In this document: piece by piece, positions 18,822 to 29,213 of the stretch
How the letters are laid out: every line of letters starts with the position of its first letter
How positions within the stretch are numbered: position 1 is the first letter of the stretch
DNA from: Tieghemiomyces parasiticus
Lineage: Eukaryota > Kickxellomycota > Dimargaritomycetes > Dimargaritales > Dimargaritaceae
Assembly: GCA_027575765.1 (NCBI GenBank)
Contig: JANBPT010000595.1
Location: 1-29,213 of the forward strand
DNA: 29,213 nt
Reading direction: 5' to 3'
Translations under genes and position numbers: made by a program
Notes under the pieces: model-generated
Seen by the model: only the letters and a program-made list of their open reading frames with translations
Databases searched by the model: none
Told to the model about the DNA's origin: nothing

Positions 18822-21800
18822 ATGTCGAGTAGGAAACTCCAAGGTAAGACCTGGTCCGTGGCTTCGCGGGGTGTCTAGCCTGAGTTGTAGCAGCATTGGC
18901 TCCTGGAAGAGAGGGCTCAGGGCTGGCGCAGTGTCGACCGCGCTTCAGGTCCTGAGGAACGCTGAGCCTCCTCGCCAATGCTTACCGGACCATGCCAATG
19001 GCCCATCTCCAAGGTTCGGATGGAGGCCCAGGTCTTGACATAAACTCGGCGCGGGACCTGCGGCCCATATTGACCACTGCCCCTTCCCTCAGCTCCTGCT
19101 GCGGCATCCCCGTTTAGAAAACACAGACGGCCTGGGTCCGCTCCAGGCTACCAGCCGGGCGGCAACCCATCCCCGCCCCTCCTTAACGCCACCCACCGAC
19201 CCGCCTCCCGTCTTTTTTTTCTCCACCCCCTACGACACTGCCCTCTCTGCCAGTCGAGATCGACAAGATGCTCAAGAAAGTCGCCGAGGGCATCGAGTCC
19301 TTCGACGATATCTTTGATAAGCTGCAGTCGGCACCTAACATCAACCAGAAGGAAAAATATGAAGCAGATCTGAAGAAGGAGATCAAGAAGCTACAGCGGC
19401 ACCGTGACCAGATCAAGACATGGATTGCGTCCAGCGACATCAAAGACAAGCGGGATCTACTCGAGAACCGCAAGAACATTGAAAAGAAAATGGAGGCGTT
19501 TAAGGCCTGCGAGAAGGAGATGAAGACCAAGGCTTACTCCAAAGAGGGCCTGAGCATGGTGGCCAAGCTGGATCCCAAGGAGAAAGCCAAGATGGACATG
19601 AGTAGCTGGTTGTCCAATACCGTCGACGCCCTCAGTACCCAGATCGACGTGCTCGAACTCGAGGCCGAGGGCATGGCCAACGGGCCTAAGAAGGGCAAGA
19701 AGGATTCCGGCAAGGCCGCCCGGATACGGGAGATTGAGCGACTAATTGAGCGGCACAAGTGGCACATCCAGCGGCTAGAGCTCATCCTGCGGTCCATGGA
19801 GAACGGCCGGATCGAACCTGAACAGGTAGGTGGGCAGTATCAAGGTGGATGGTGGGTCGGCCGACTTAGAGCCCCGCTGCGTGGCGCGGGGGTTCATCCT
19901 GGCCACCCGTGGCTAATGCCGGCTTTACCCTTACCTTTACTCTATATTGTCTCGGATCCCCTTACCACCAGATCGCTGATATCCAAGATGACGTACAATA
20001 TTACCTGGATACGAACCAGGTAAGCAACCGCTGGTATTTGCGGACGGGTTGTGGCTTAGTTGCGTCCCCTTCGCCACATTTTAGAGGTCTTGACGACCAC
20101 GCATCCCCGTACATGAGCAAATGGTGCACCCCTCCCCGTGCTGTGGACAATAGAAGGTTTAGGGGAGGAGAGTGCAATTGGAGACCCATTATCTCATCAT
20201 ATTTTTTTCAAACAACCCCGGCCCCCGCTTCCGTAGGATGATGACTTTGATGAGGACGAGGGTATATACGACGAATTGAATCTCGACGAGGGCGAGGAGA
20301 TCTTTGGCATCAACGAGGAGTACTACACGGGCCCATCACACCAGGACGGGACCGAGGATAAGCCGGCCAAGGCCAAGGAGCCACCAACGCCCGAGCGCGG
20401 TGCGGTTTCACCACCCATGGCCACCGTCGGTATTAAAACCTCATCAAAGACTAACGGCACCAGCGGATCAGCAACCGCAACCACTAGCCCCGCTTCCACC
20501 GCCGACCAGCGGGCCTCCGAGCCGCCAGTATCTTTACACACCACTGGTACAACGGGCCGGTCCACGATCAAGGTGGCCAGCGGTAAGACGACCAATCTGC
20601 CCACCGCGTTCCCAGTCAAGCGGAGTAGCACAACGGGTAGCAGTGGAGTCACGACGGTAACCTCGCCGACCAAGGCCACCAGCCCGCTGGCCGCCGCAAT
20701 CAGCCTGAGCAATGGGCCGAGCCCTTCCATCGCTGCCGCGCTGGACGGTCGGGCGGGAACCAAGTCGGCCTCGCTAGCCGACCCCGCGCCAGCCGTCACG
20801 AGTACCTCCAAGCCCGAAACCAACGCTTGGGCCAATGCCAACGCGGCCGCCAAGCTGGCCAAATTGGCTTCGACAACGGGCCCGGCGGTCGCCACTGCTC
20901 AGCCCTACTCGTCCATTGTGTCCGCCACGCTACCCTCCACGGGCGCCAATTCAACCACCGCCAGCCAGCCTACCACCCCCGTGGTGGCACAAATTCCGTC
21001 CCCGTCGGTGGCGGCCCTACGCAGCCCCGTGTCCTCAACGGGTGGCGGCCCGCCTACACCCGGGCAGGCGGAGGCACCGGTCGCGCGGTCCCGAGAGGGC
21101 TCGACAGCGGCGTCGACCGACGGTCTCGCCCCTACCCCCACCGTCCCTGACCAGGCCGCCACCCGCTTCCCTCCGCTGGACTTCTTTAAGGGTCAAGAAC
21201 TACCTGGCGCGTTCAGCGACCTGTGGGAGACTTTGGAGACGGCCGACAATTCGCGCTGGCAGACCGACGCCCGATACCGGACTCAGATGACGGAGACGAG
21301 TTTCCAGTGCCTGCCTGACCTGGCGGACTCGGAGAAACCCCGCCACTACGCCCCTCAGAATCCCATCCAGACCCCGTCATACTACCCGCAAGTCCCGCTG
21401 CCCATCTTTGACAGTCCGGCTATGGCCAGCAACTTCAACCTCGACACCCTGTTCTTTATATTTTATTACCAGCAGGACACGTACCAGCAGTAAGTGGCGG
21501 ACTAGCTTAGGGCAGGGCCCATTAGCCGGGCCTGTGACGGGCAGGCCATCAACAACCTATTCGGAGATGTCCGTGCTGGTGGCTACCGACTAACCTCCGT
21601 CTATTTTTCTACTCCCCTCCCCCTCCCCCCATTAGCTATCTGGCCGCCCAAGAACTACAACGCCAATCGTGGCGGTTTCATAAGCGCTACCTGACGTGGT
21701 TCCAACGGTTTGAAAAGCCCAAGTTAACGACCGATGAGTACGAAGTGGGCACCTATGTGTTTTTCGATTACGAAGGGGGCTGGTGCCCGCACCAAAAGAC

Positions 21801-21849
21801 AGACTTCAAATTCGAGTACCAGTATCTTGAGGATACGGAACTGTTGTAA
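18822..21849 (+). CDS. NOT3: CCR4-NOT complex subunit 3 (Not3/Not5)
   Basis: Subunit of the CCR4-NOT deadenylase complex, which shortens mRNA poly(A) tails and represses translation. Exons are 18822-18843, 19254-19825, 19972-20019, 20237-21489 and 21636-21849, joining to 702 residues. The 22-base first exon encodes MSSRKLQ, the usual Not3 start, and is followed by [13 protein letters not shown]. Residues 1-214 are the coiled-coil Not3 N-terminal domain, including [18 protein letters not shown] and TKAYSKEGL, nearly identical to animal CNOT3. Residues 215-245 are acidic. About 250-540 is a Ser/Thr/Ala/Pro-rich linker. The C-terminal NOT box contains [10 protein letters not shown] and, across the last intron, [23 protein letters not shown] and [12 protein letters not shown]. 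All donors fit GTAAG/GTAGG. I see only one NOT3/NOT5-type gene in the window, whereas budding yeast has two paralogues. Confidence 0.96.
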
Positions 21850-23238
21850 ACTAGACCCCTCCCCTCTCCCCCCTCTCTCTATCTCTACTTTGTCTTTCTG
21901 ACCCCGCTCTGCTATCACGCGTTCGGGTGCACCGATTCCCTATACATAGCACACCTATGCACCTCCTCCACCCTCTCCTTGCCCCGAGTGCTTTCGCGGT
22001 GCTCGACTTGTTGCTTTTGATCTCGCCTTTTTCACCGACCCCACTGGCAGTTCGCTCTAACTCGGCATGTCTAACTCCTCGAGCGCCATTGTCGCTACTG
22101 TGTAGACCTACCCTGGCGTTGGTGGCGCAGGCAGCTCTAGGCGCATGCGAATTTAAGCCCGAGTGAAACCAGCATAAATATAGTCCATTTTGCACCATAT
22201 CTGAATGCAGACGTTTGGAAGTGGAACTGAAGTGGCAGCGAGAGAGAGAGGGGCGATAAGCGTCAGTTATCATAACTTGACCCTTCATAAAGACCATGAA
22301 AAAGGGTACATATCCTACCATCTGTTTCCTACAGACGCCCCAACCTGGCTAAAAGAGTGCAGCCACCTTAGCCAACCATGTCACAACCTATAGACCACGC
22401 GACGGAATTGGGAGCTTCGCGTAGCAGATCTTCTGCGTGGTTTGCCGCCCGCCTTCTAATCCCGAGTACCAGCTTCCCCTTCCTCCCCGCCTTCGCATTC
22501 GGACGCGGGCTATCGTGATCCACTCGGGTTGCACTGTCGGCGCTCTCCAGTTGGCAATACTCTTGATCCACGAACATTTTGCAATTGGCAGGCTATTTTT
22601 GCACTTCTTAATCTAGTCTTTAATTGGCTTTGCACCTCCATTTTCATATCCACACGATCTCTTTACATTTCTACATGATGGTAAGCGATCTCTCCGCTCC
22701 CGCTCATAAGCCACTGGCTTGCCCTACACGGGATCGCCTTCCACGGCAAACCCCTCAGCCTTCTGACGCCCCCTCCCCAGTTGCCAACTTGGGATCGTGG
22801 CAGCGCCATCCGGTGTCGACGGCTCGTGCCTCCCCCCTCGGATACCGCTCCCCGTACAATACGATCGGCCGTTAATCTGGGTGTTACCGCCTGGCCCACG
22901 ATCGCTGCCAGCGGCTCCTGCCCTACCACCGCCTCTCCCTACTAATACGAGCTCTATCCATCTTTTTTTGCCCTGACTGCACCACCATTTGGCTCCCGTC
23001 CAGATTCGCCCTGCTTTCACCCGCCTTACCTATACCGGCTTTGCCGCCACGTACCGCTCCGTGTAAGTTGTTGGTTTTTTCGTACTTTAATCCAGAACGC
23101 CTAGAGAGCTGATCCCTCTTTTCTATCATCGCTCTCTCGATGTGGCAGAGGACTGCTTCATATATATATATATATAAGCTTGGTTCCTAAGAGCTAAGTC
23201 CCGTCATTTTTTTGAAGGGCTCTTCACACACACAATTC
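21850..23238. other. intergenic NOT3 to MNP1
   Basis: No recognisable gene in about 1.4 kb. ATGATG|GTAAGC near 22675 has the shape of a short first exon with donor, but I could not link it in frame to the bL12m gene. A (TA)8 run lies at 23161-23176. Confidence 0.4.
23161..23176. promoter_or_regulatory. (TA)8 run, possible TATA element of bL12m gene
   Basis: A run of eight TA dinucleotides ends about 62 bases before the first ATG of the mitochondrial bL12 gene. It is both a microsatellite and a plausible TATA element. The placement is suggestive only. Confidence 0.35.
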
Positions 23239-24228
23239 ATGCCGAATAATCTTGAAATGCCATACGTCGTCCGTCCGCTATCCACCCGTTCTAATCACAG
23301 ACGGCCGACGCTCCAGGCCCGTGGGTTTGCTGGTGCCCGGGCCCTCTACGCTGCTGAGGCTGGTGCGGAGACCAAGAAGGCCGACGCCGAGCCCCTACCG
23401 GTGCCCACTCCCCGCGCCGAGGGCTCCCAGGAGAAGCTGCAGACTATCGTGGCTCAGATTGAGAAGCTGACGCTGCTCGAGACGGCCGATCTGGTCGATC
23501 TGCTCAAGGTTAGTGCTTTTAGCAAGCCGGGCGGCGCTTGTATGTTATGTGTAGTGGGAGGAGAGGAAGGTGGCAGGGTATACAATACACTTATCGTGGG
23601 CGAGGCAGCTGTAGCTGGCCGACTATGATACCGGCCCCTCCCTCCTTCCATCCATGCCAACTTCAATTCCGCAGTTTATTCCATTACTGACCTCCCATCC
23701 GAGCTAATCTGCGCACGTTTTCTGGTGTGGTATATGTTGATTTCTATTCTCGTACAGTCCCGCTTTAACATCAAGGATATGGGTGTCCCCATGGCTGCCG
23801 CCCCGGCCACCCAGGCCGCCGCTCCCGTCGCTGAGGTAAGCACCGTGGACCAGCTGCTGGTTGTCCCCATGGCTGTGGCATACAGATTACACCCGTCTTA
23901 CGCACCGTGCTGCTCGTACGCAGTCGCATTCACACATCATTTTTCCGCGACTTCCACCTCCTTCCCTCTCTCTTTACCATCCTTTACTGAACAGGAAAAG
24001 CCCGTCGAGAAGACCGAATTCAAGGTCAAGCTCGAGAAGTTCGACGCTGCCTCCAAGGCCAAGGTCATCCGCGAGATCAAGGGTTTGATCCCCAACATGA
24101 ACCTGATTGAGGCCAAGAAGTTTGTAGAAGGCGCCCCCAAGGTCATTAAAGAGTCCGCCTCCAAGGACGAGGCCGAGAAGATCAAAAAGACGCTCGAGGC
24201 ACTCGGTGCCACCATCGTGCTGGAGTAA
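23239..24228 (+). CDS. MNP1: mitochondrial ribosomal protein bL12m
   Basis: Homologue of bacterial L7/L12, the mobile stalk protein of the large ribosomal subunit that recruits translation factors. Exons are 23239-23508, 23758-23835 and 23995-24228, all joined at codon boundaries, giving 193 residues. Residues 1 to about 45 are an Arg-rich mitochondrial presequence. About 56-100 is the dimerising N-terminal domain ([26 protein letters not shown]). The short hinge is Ala/Pro-rich. Residues 120-193 are the C-terminal domain ([47 protein letters not shown]), closely matching bacterial L7/L12. The intron at 23509 uses a GTTAGT donor. A start at the second ATG (23257) would give a presequence without the early Glu. 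A further upstream exon joining at the CACAG near 23299 cannot be excluded. Confidence 0.94.
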
Positions 24229-24525
24229 TACTGATGGGGTTGGGGCTTGAACTCTGTGGGTTCTGCCGCTCGTTTCCTCTATCGCATTGACCATGATCAC
24301 GCTTCAACCGCGGTCAGCCCGTGTATCGCTTTAATTGCTAAGGGACTGGCCACGGTGTCAGGCTCGCCGAGTTTCTATACATATAAAAAGAAAAGTCAAA
24401 TTGTTGTAGTTTGACCTAAACACGAGAAGATGTTTATTTTATTACTTTTCATTAGGGCAGCTGGCCGCACCTCGACATTCTTGCCGATACCACTCGTTGT
24501 ATGCAGATAGCCAGAGAGGAGACCA
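24229..24525. other. convergent 3' region between bL12m and small minus-strand gene
   Basis: About 300 A/T-rich bases hold the 3' untranslated region of bL12m and probably that of the minus-strand candidate. Nothing else is seen. Confidence 0.4.
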
Positions 24526-24839
24526 TTAAAGAAATGATGGGAAATTTAGATTTACGCCCCCAAGTTTTGACCAAGCGTTGGACATCCCGGCCAGGTCATT
24601 GCTTTTCAGCCGCGCTAGCGACCTCCTGGAGGGCCAAACGACGAGTGCTGCCGGAGTGAACTCCACGAGATTTTCGAGTTTCTGTTGGGATTGGTGGCGG
24701 TAGCTTTTACTGCACTCCCCACTACCTTCGCCGACTTCCCCAGGAGCCGCTGAGTGAGGTGACTTACGATACCTGGGGCCCCGTTTGTAGCTCCGATAAG
24801 GAGGACGAGCAGGACGCTGATGGAGGACCGGACACGCAT
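24526..24839 (-). CDS. candidate small secreted protein, two exons
   Basis: No family recognised. Exon 1 (24768-24839, 24 codons) begins MRVRSSISVLLVLLIGATNG, a textbook signal peptide: basic start, hydrophobic core, and small residues before a likely cut near NG|AP. It ends at an ATC|GTAAGT donor. The 86-base intron ends CCCAACAG, and exon 2 (24526-24681) continues in frame to a TAA. The result is 75 residues, about 55 after cleavage, with no Cys. Because the intron is not a multiple of three, the open frame depends on splicing. Without it, a 74-residue frame with the same signal peptide reads through to a different tail. The 170 bases upstream are pyrimidine-rich on the coding strand with an inverted CCAAT box (ATTGG), as at other genes here. 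Confidence 0.45.
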
Positions 24840-26683
24840 GACGAAAACAAAATGTGGGGGTGGGCGATACAGCTGCGATGAGCCAATGGCGGTGAAGGAG
24901 GGTCAGTGGGTGGAGATAAGGGAGAAATACCGCGGGAGGGGGAGAAGATAAGGGAGAGAGGAAAACTGACTTGTAATACACGGAAATGCGAGGGTGGGCG
25001 GAGAGGGGAAACGTAGAAAGTGTAATGAGACAACGAATTGATATGCAAAATCAGCGTTCTGATAAGGTATATGTGTGAATGAAAATGTCGCTATGGAGGG
25101 GCAGCTTACAAATCCCCAATGACTACTGCGCACAGGTGTTTATATATCGGTGAGGCCGGACGCTTGCGGGCGGATAGTGCGAGTGGAGGCCAACGGAAGC
25201 TCAAAGCGTACAGCAAGGGGATGGTTACAAAGACTGGACTTGAATATGTAAATAGCTATCGGGTGGAAGAGGAGGGCGGGAGAAGAAAGAAGGGCTCCGA
25301 TAAGATTAATTGGCGGATGGGTGAACCAACGTTGACAAAAAATGAAGCTTACTATGACCGGGGCTAAATACAATAACCTTTGAGGACGTGGGATGACCGG
25401 CGCCGTCGCACATATGTGCCTGTAGAGCAGACCGGTTCGAGAGCAAATGATATCTTCGGGCGGCCTCCGAATTAGGTGATTGGCTGACGGTTACGCGTTC
25501 CTTGCGCTCTGATGGCCGTGGACAAGGGGGTAAAGGACGATAATAGACCCTGGGATCGGCGGATATCAAAGATCGTGTCACTCTTTGTATGTGACACTTC
25601 TCAACGATACTGTGTCAGGCGGAACTTTATTGAAGTCGGGCTCACCTATGAGGGGGGGGGGCCAGCAGGGCCAAACGGTTGCAAGTTTAGGGAGTTAGAA
25701 AACGGGTGGTATGGGAAGACACGGGACGCTGTGAAAATATTTTAAAGCGGAATAGTAAAACGAATGCATACTAAAAAGATTTGATCGGGACCGTCCCTGA
25801 CCCCTTTTCTATACCCTCTGGGGGTGGTCATGGTCTTTGTAAATTTGGTAGACCTGGTGGTTGGCGGAACTCCGCGGTTGGGGATGGGGGTTGGTATGAA
25901 GTCGGTGAGTCATGGTAGACCACCTCCTACCTATCTCCGCCACAATACCTGACATTGAAACTACTGGCTTGCCCCTTCCCCCCTTCATTCTGTATGCTGG
26001 CGTACAGCTTCGCATTGTCGAACCGGTTAACTCCAGTCAGGCTGAAGGCTCGGCTATTGACCTACCACTCTACTGGCGGCACGACAGGTAGGCCCTTCCA
26101 CTGTCCAATATGGCGCCTTTGAGACCCTCAACATTCTCGTGTTACATTGAAATGAAAAGCGATTATAAGGTTAGGAAGACCCAGTCACAGTTGGAGGTCC
26201 GGATGGTCAAGTTATCCTTTATTGGGTATGGCTAGCGGGAGCCCTAGGTAGGTCGGTCGGCCATGGTAGAGGGCACCGACAAATCCAAAAAAAAAACGTC
26301 AAAAAGGTAAAAGGAGGAAGGCTAGAGGAAACGCATGGCAAGGAAGTTAGGTGGGCAGTGCCCGGAGAGTCTGGAACAGATTTCGAACCAAGGGCGTTGC
26401 AGAGTTGATGGGCCAAAGGGGAAAACATAAAGGAGGGGGGTGTCGATATAACGGAGAGGTCACCACCAAATTCAACAGAGAGGGTAAATGGGGAAGGTTC
26501 AAGGTGCGAGCGGCGGCCTCAGGTAGGAAAAGATGTGAAGGTAAGGAGTGCCGCAACGTGTAGGCAAATTTGATTTGTGGTGGGGTGGGTGCAGGGCGTG
26601 CGGCCTTGGTGGTGACCTCACGGCCCAAGTTTGGAGGTGCGCCTTCCCACCGGCAGGGAGGACGGCAGCTTAGGGTGGTTAAC
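24840..26683. other. intergenic, 1.8 kb
   Basis: The first 170 bases are purine-rich on the plus strand, consistent with a pyrimidine-rich promoter for the minus-strand candidate. The rest up to the RDI1 stop has only short frames without family resemblance. No RNA gene is recognised. Confidence 0.4.
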
Positions 26684-28174
26684 TTAGGCCCAGTCCTTCT
26701 TGATATCGAAGCTCCACTCCCACTCGGCGTGGGTCACGTTGTCGTCATCGACAAACTTGCTCTATATGGACGGAAAGATGGTGAAGGTGGAACCAAGAGA
26801 CGTGACCCGCAGGGAGGCTGGTGAATAACACTGTCCAAATGCAGACCCTATGGGGTTGTGGTACAAAGCAATAGCCAGCTCAGACAGGTCCCATTGTTGA
26901 ACCTCCGTCGAATACTCACCTTGGCCTTGTAGCTACCACGGGCGATCATGCCCTTCGGCGCCTCTTCGGGGAGGAACCGCTTTTCGTAGGCGGCCGGGGC
27001 GGGACCGTAGCTGCCCAGCATTTCCTGGGTCTTGTCTACTGGAAGGCTCTTGCGCTTAACAACTTGCAAGAACTTGAGACCCGAGACGACCTCGTGCTGG
27101 ACACTGTCGGGGTTTGAGGGTGGAAGTAGAAGGGGTCAAGGAAGAAGTCGAACGATAAAGTTAGGACCACGTGGGCACCATAATCGGGAAGGATAGTCGT
27201 ACGTACCTCCAACGGTAGGAAGGTTAGCTAGGCTGGTCCTTGTGGATTGCCACTTGCACCATGACCGCCGCTCGGCTGCAGCACGTGACTTACCGGAACC
27301 TGACCTTCAGGCGGTACTCAATGCCCTCCTTAATGACAACCGGGTTGTCCTTGATGTGTTGGATGGCCTCTGCAAGGTAGTTGCACGGAGGGGTGGGCGT
27401 GGGTGTCGGATGGCGCAGAGGTAAGAGCAGGTGAATTGGAAGGGTTAGCGTCGACGGCTGTATAGAAAGTGGTCGAGAATGGTAGTGATAGTAGGTGTAG
27501 AGGGTTGTTTACGATCACAAAAGGCCCGTGGCCACGCCCCTCGTAGTAGGTTTCTTAGAGAGGGGGCATAAAAAGTGCCGTCATTGAAAACGGCCGGGGA
27601 AGTCTTGCCGAGTACAGGCGACGAAGCGCAGACAGTAGGCCGGAGTATACTCCCGGGAACCGGAGGTGAGAATATGCAAGGCCGGCCACGGGGTGACCAC
27701 AACTGTTTGCCTATCCTCGCGGTCTCTCATCTAGCACCACTCGACAGTTCCTCAGGTTGATGTGAAGGATGGGGCGACGGCGATAGCTGAGGCATCTCTT
27801 CAACAAGGGAGGGGGGCGTAGCTCCTCCAGGATGGCCTATTTACGGGGGATGAATGAGCGAACCGAGGTTCGGCCGGGCGATGCAGGTGGTTATTGCGCA
27901 GACGCCAAAGCTTACCGGGTGTGGACACGTCCAGGACGACGTCGGGGCGACCGGCGACCTCAAGGGCCAGGGTCTCGATGACAACCCGGCGGGGGTCATC
28001 CTTCGGGCCAGTGGCCACGGCGGTACCACCGACCCCGAGTGACTCCTTCCACCGGTTCAGCGACTCGTCGTTGGCGTCGAGGCTGCGGTACTCGTCGAGA
28101 GTCTTTTTCTCGCCGACCTTGTAGCCCTCAGTCTCAGTGGGAACGAGGTCATCATCAACGTGGGGGTTCGACAT
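26684..28174 (-). CDS. RDI1: Rho GDP-dissociation inhibitor
   Basis: Cytosolic chaperone that extracts prenylated Rho/Cdc42 GTPases from membranes and keeps them GDP-bound. Exons are 27916-28174, 27294-27369, 26920-27103 and 26684-26761, joining to 198 residues (budding yeast Rdi1 has 202). The N-terminal arm contains the conserved LDANDESLNRWKESLG (about 30-45). The immunoglobulin-like prenyl-binding domain follows: VVIKEGIEYRLKVRF, HEVVSGLKFLQVVKR and SYGP. EEAPKGMIARGSY then matches the EEAPKGMLARGSY block of animal RhoGDI. The C-terminus is HAEWEWSFDIKKDWA, again nearly the family consensus. Donors are GTAAGC, GTAAGT and GTGAGT. Intron 1 is 546 bases, longest of the introns resolved here. 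Confidence 0.96.
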
Positions 28175-29136
28175 GGTGGAGATGACTAGTGTATGCGGGG
28201 CAGCAATGGTTCGGGATAGGTAGATGTCTTCGAGATGAAAGTTGGCGAAAGGAAAACAGGGAAGTTGTACGGTGGAGGGTAGACGGGAAAAGAGGGGGGC
28301 AGATGGAGGCCAAGTTGGAAGTTGGGACGTGGGGGCAGGTTATGCTGGGCCATAGAGGTAGAAAACGGACAGGGAAGGGGGTGGAGGCCAAGTGTAAATC
28401 GTATTGGGGGATACGATAGGCGGGTGAGTGGGGATCTGAAGCGTGCAGATAGAGCGGGACTTGAAATATTCCAAAAGGCGGCGTCGCCTCGGCACAGCGG
28501 TGGTTACGCCCACGAGTACATGGGAGAACACAGCCAGACACAGTACACATGTGTGCCAGAAACAATACCGGGCCATACTGAAGGGCGGACCCAGGACGCC
28601 GAAAGCGGCAGTGATGAACACCAGTCATTTCTCCACCCCGCCCCTCACGCGGGAAATAAAATATGCCAGTAGAGCGTCTATTGCGGTAAGCCAAACCTTG
28701 GCTCGCTGCCTATAGTCGATACTTGATTCTCACACAAGGACTTGAGGAATAGTCAAATAATATCAACGCTGCTACACACAGAAAAAAAATAATGGAGGGG
28801 GGCTATACAGCAGAAAGAGGGAGAGCGACTATAGAGGCTTGTCACTGTGGGCATTGCAGTGAAAGAGAAAGGGGAAATCAACCCCCGAAATAAAAAAAAG
28901 AAGTAAAGCAGCGGGGTCTACCAGTCTTACGCTTCTTAAACTCCGCAATGGTAGTAAGGTTCGAATCTAGTAGCATAGCAGACACCGGTTGTGAATGTCA
29001 TCGTTGCTTCAAAATAACTTAGACGGATATTAATCTGTCGACCTAACCAAAAAACAGCGGCAAAATACCCGTTATACAGACATGATCAAACCGTACTACT
29101 GTTAAAAAACGATGATGAAGATTAAAAAAGGAGAAG
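28175..29136. other. RDI1 promoter and AT-rich flank of tRNA-Ala
   Basis: The first 270 bases are G/A-rich on the plus strand, so pyrimidine-rich upstream of the minus-strand RDI1 start. From about 28700 the composition turns AT-rich with A-runs up to the tRNA. Sequence resembling a tRNA B box (GGTTCGAATC near 28959) does not fold. No gene is seen. Confidence 0.4.
29124..29129 (-). terminator. RNA polymerase III terminator of tRNA-Ala
   Basis: AAAAAA on the plus strand is a T6 run on the coding strand, seven bases past the end of the tRNA. A second T6 lies at 29104-29109. Confidence 0.75.
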
Positions 29137-29209
29137 TGGAGGACCGGGGTATCGATCCCCGTGCCTCACGCATGCGAAGCGCGCGCTCTACCATTTGAGC
29201 TAGACCCCC
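29137..29209 (-). tRNA. tRNA-Ala (CGC)
   Basis: Read on the minus strand, the 73-base cloverleaf has acceptor GGGGGTC with GTCCTCC and A73. The D arm is GCTC/GAGC. The anticodon stem CGCGC/GCGTG encloses loop TTCGCAT, so the anticodon is CGC, reading GCG. The T arm is CGGGG/CCCCG. The G3-T70 wobble in the acceptor is the known alanine identity pair. Position 6 against 67 is a T-T mismatch, unusual but not disabling. There is no intron, and a T6 run follows. Confidence 0.94.
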
Positions 29210-29213
29210 ATCC

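Noticed and set aside
18340..19038. 232-codon plus-strand open frame upstream of NOT3
   Set aside because: It spans the true NOT3 first exon and intron in another frame and has low-complexity Pro/Ser composition. It is probably leader sequence.
22624..22875. Possible first exon (ATGATG with GTAAGC donor) for the bL12m gene
   Set aside because: It ends in phase 0, while the only plausible downstream acceptor in the bL12m presequence needs two leftover bases. No in-frame join was found.
28940..28980. GGTTCGAATC sequence like a tRNA B box
   Set aside because: The flanking bases do not form a five-pair T stem and no matching acceptor or D arm is present.

Overview
The window is nuclear DNA from a fungus. 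Its genes carry short spliceosomal introns (about 86 to 550 bases, mostly GTAAGN/GTNAGN donors and YAG acceptors), a fungal-type mitochondrial gene set, a eukaryotic initiator tRNA, and a protein with sequence blocks I associate with early-diverging (zygomycete-type) fungi. A RHAMM/HMMR-like coiled-coil protein, which I do not know from the standard yeasts, also points to an early-diverging lineage; this placement is inference.

Layout: an AT-rich start with no recognisable gene, then an initiator tRNA-Met (1187-1258). QCR9 (minus; complex III subunit 9, two exons) and URA9 (plus; mitochondrial dihydroorotate dehydrogenase) are transcribed divergently from a shared 0.86 kb region. Next come a long RHAMM/HMMR-like spindle protein (about 4918-8916, five exons), 2 kb without a gene, and an uncharacterised low-complexity fungal protein (10974-12749) with a probable in-frame intron. 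A YOD1/OTU1-like OTU deubiquitinase lies on the minus strand (13246-14690, first exon unresolved). After about 4 kb of gene-poor DNA come NOT3 (18822-21849, CCR4-NOT subunit, five exons), the mitochondrial ribosomal protein bL12m (23239-24228, three exons), a candidate 75-residue secreted protein (minus, 24526-24839), RDI1 (minus, Rho GDP-dissociation inhibitor, four exons, 26684-28174), and a tRNA-Ala(CGC) at the right edge.

This is mainly a housekeeping chromosome segment, not an operon or defence island. Three of its genes serve mitochondria: URA9 delivers electrons to ubiquinone, QCR9 belongs to the complex that takes them off ubiquinol, and bL12m serves mitochondrial translation. NOT3 acts in mRNA deadenylation, RDI1 in Rho signalling, and the OTU protein probably in ubiquitin removal.

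The most striking observation is the URA9 active site. It is a class 2 enzyme by every other feature, yet it has Cys (class 1 style) instead of Ser at the catalytic-base position, together with a rewritten catalytic loop. Exon joins were worked out by hand from splice consensus, reading frame and family similarity. No database search was run.
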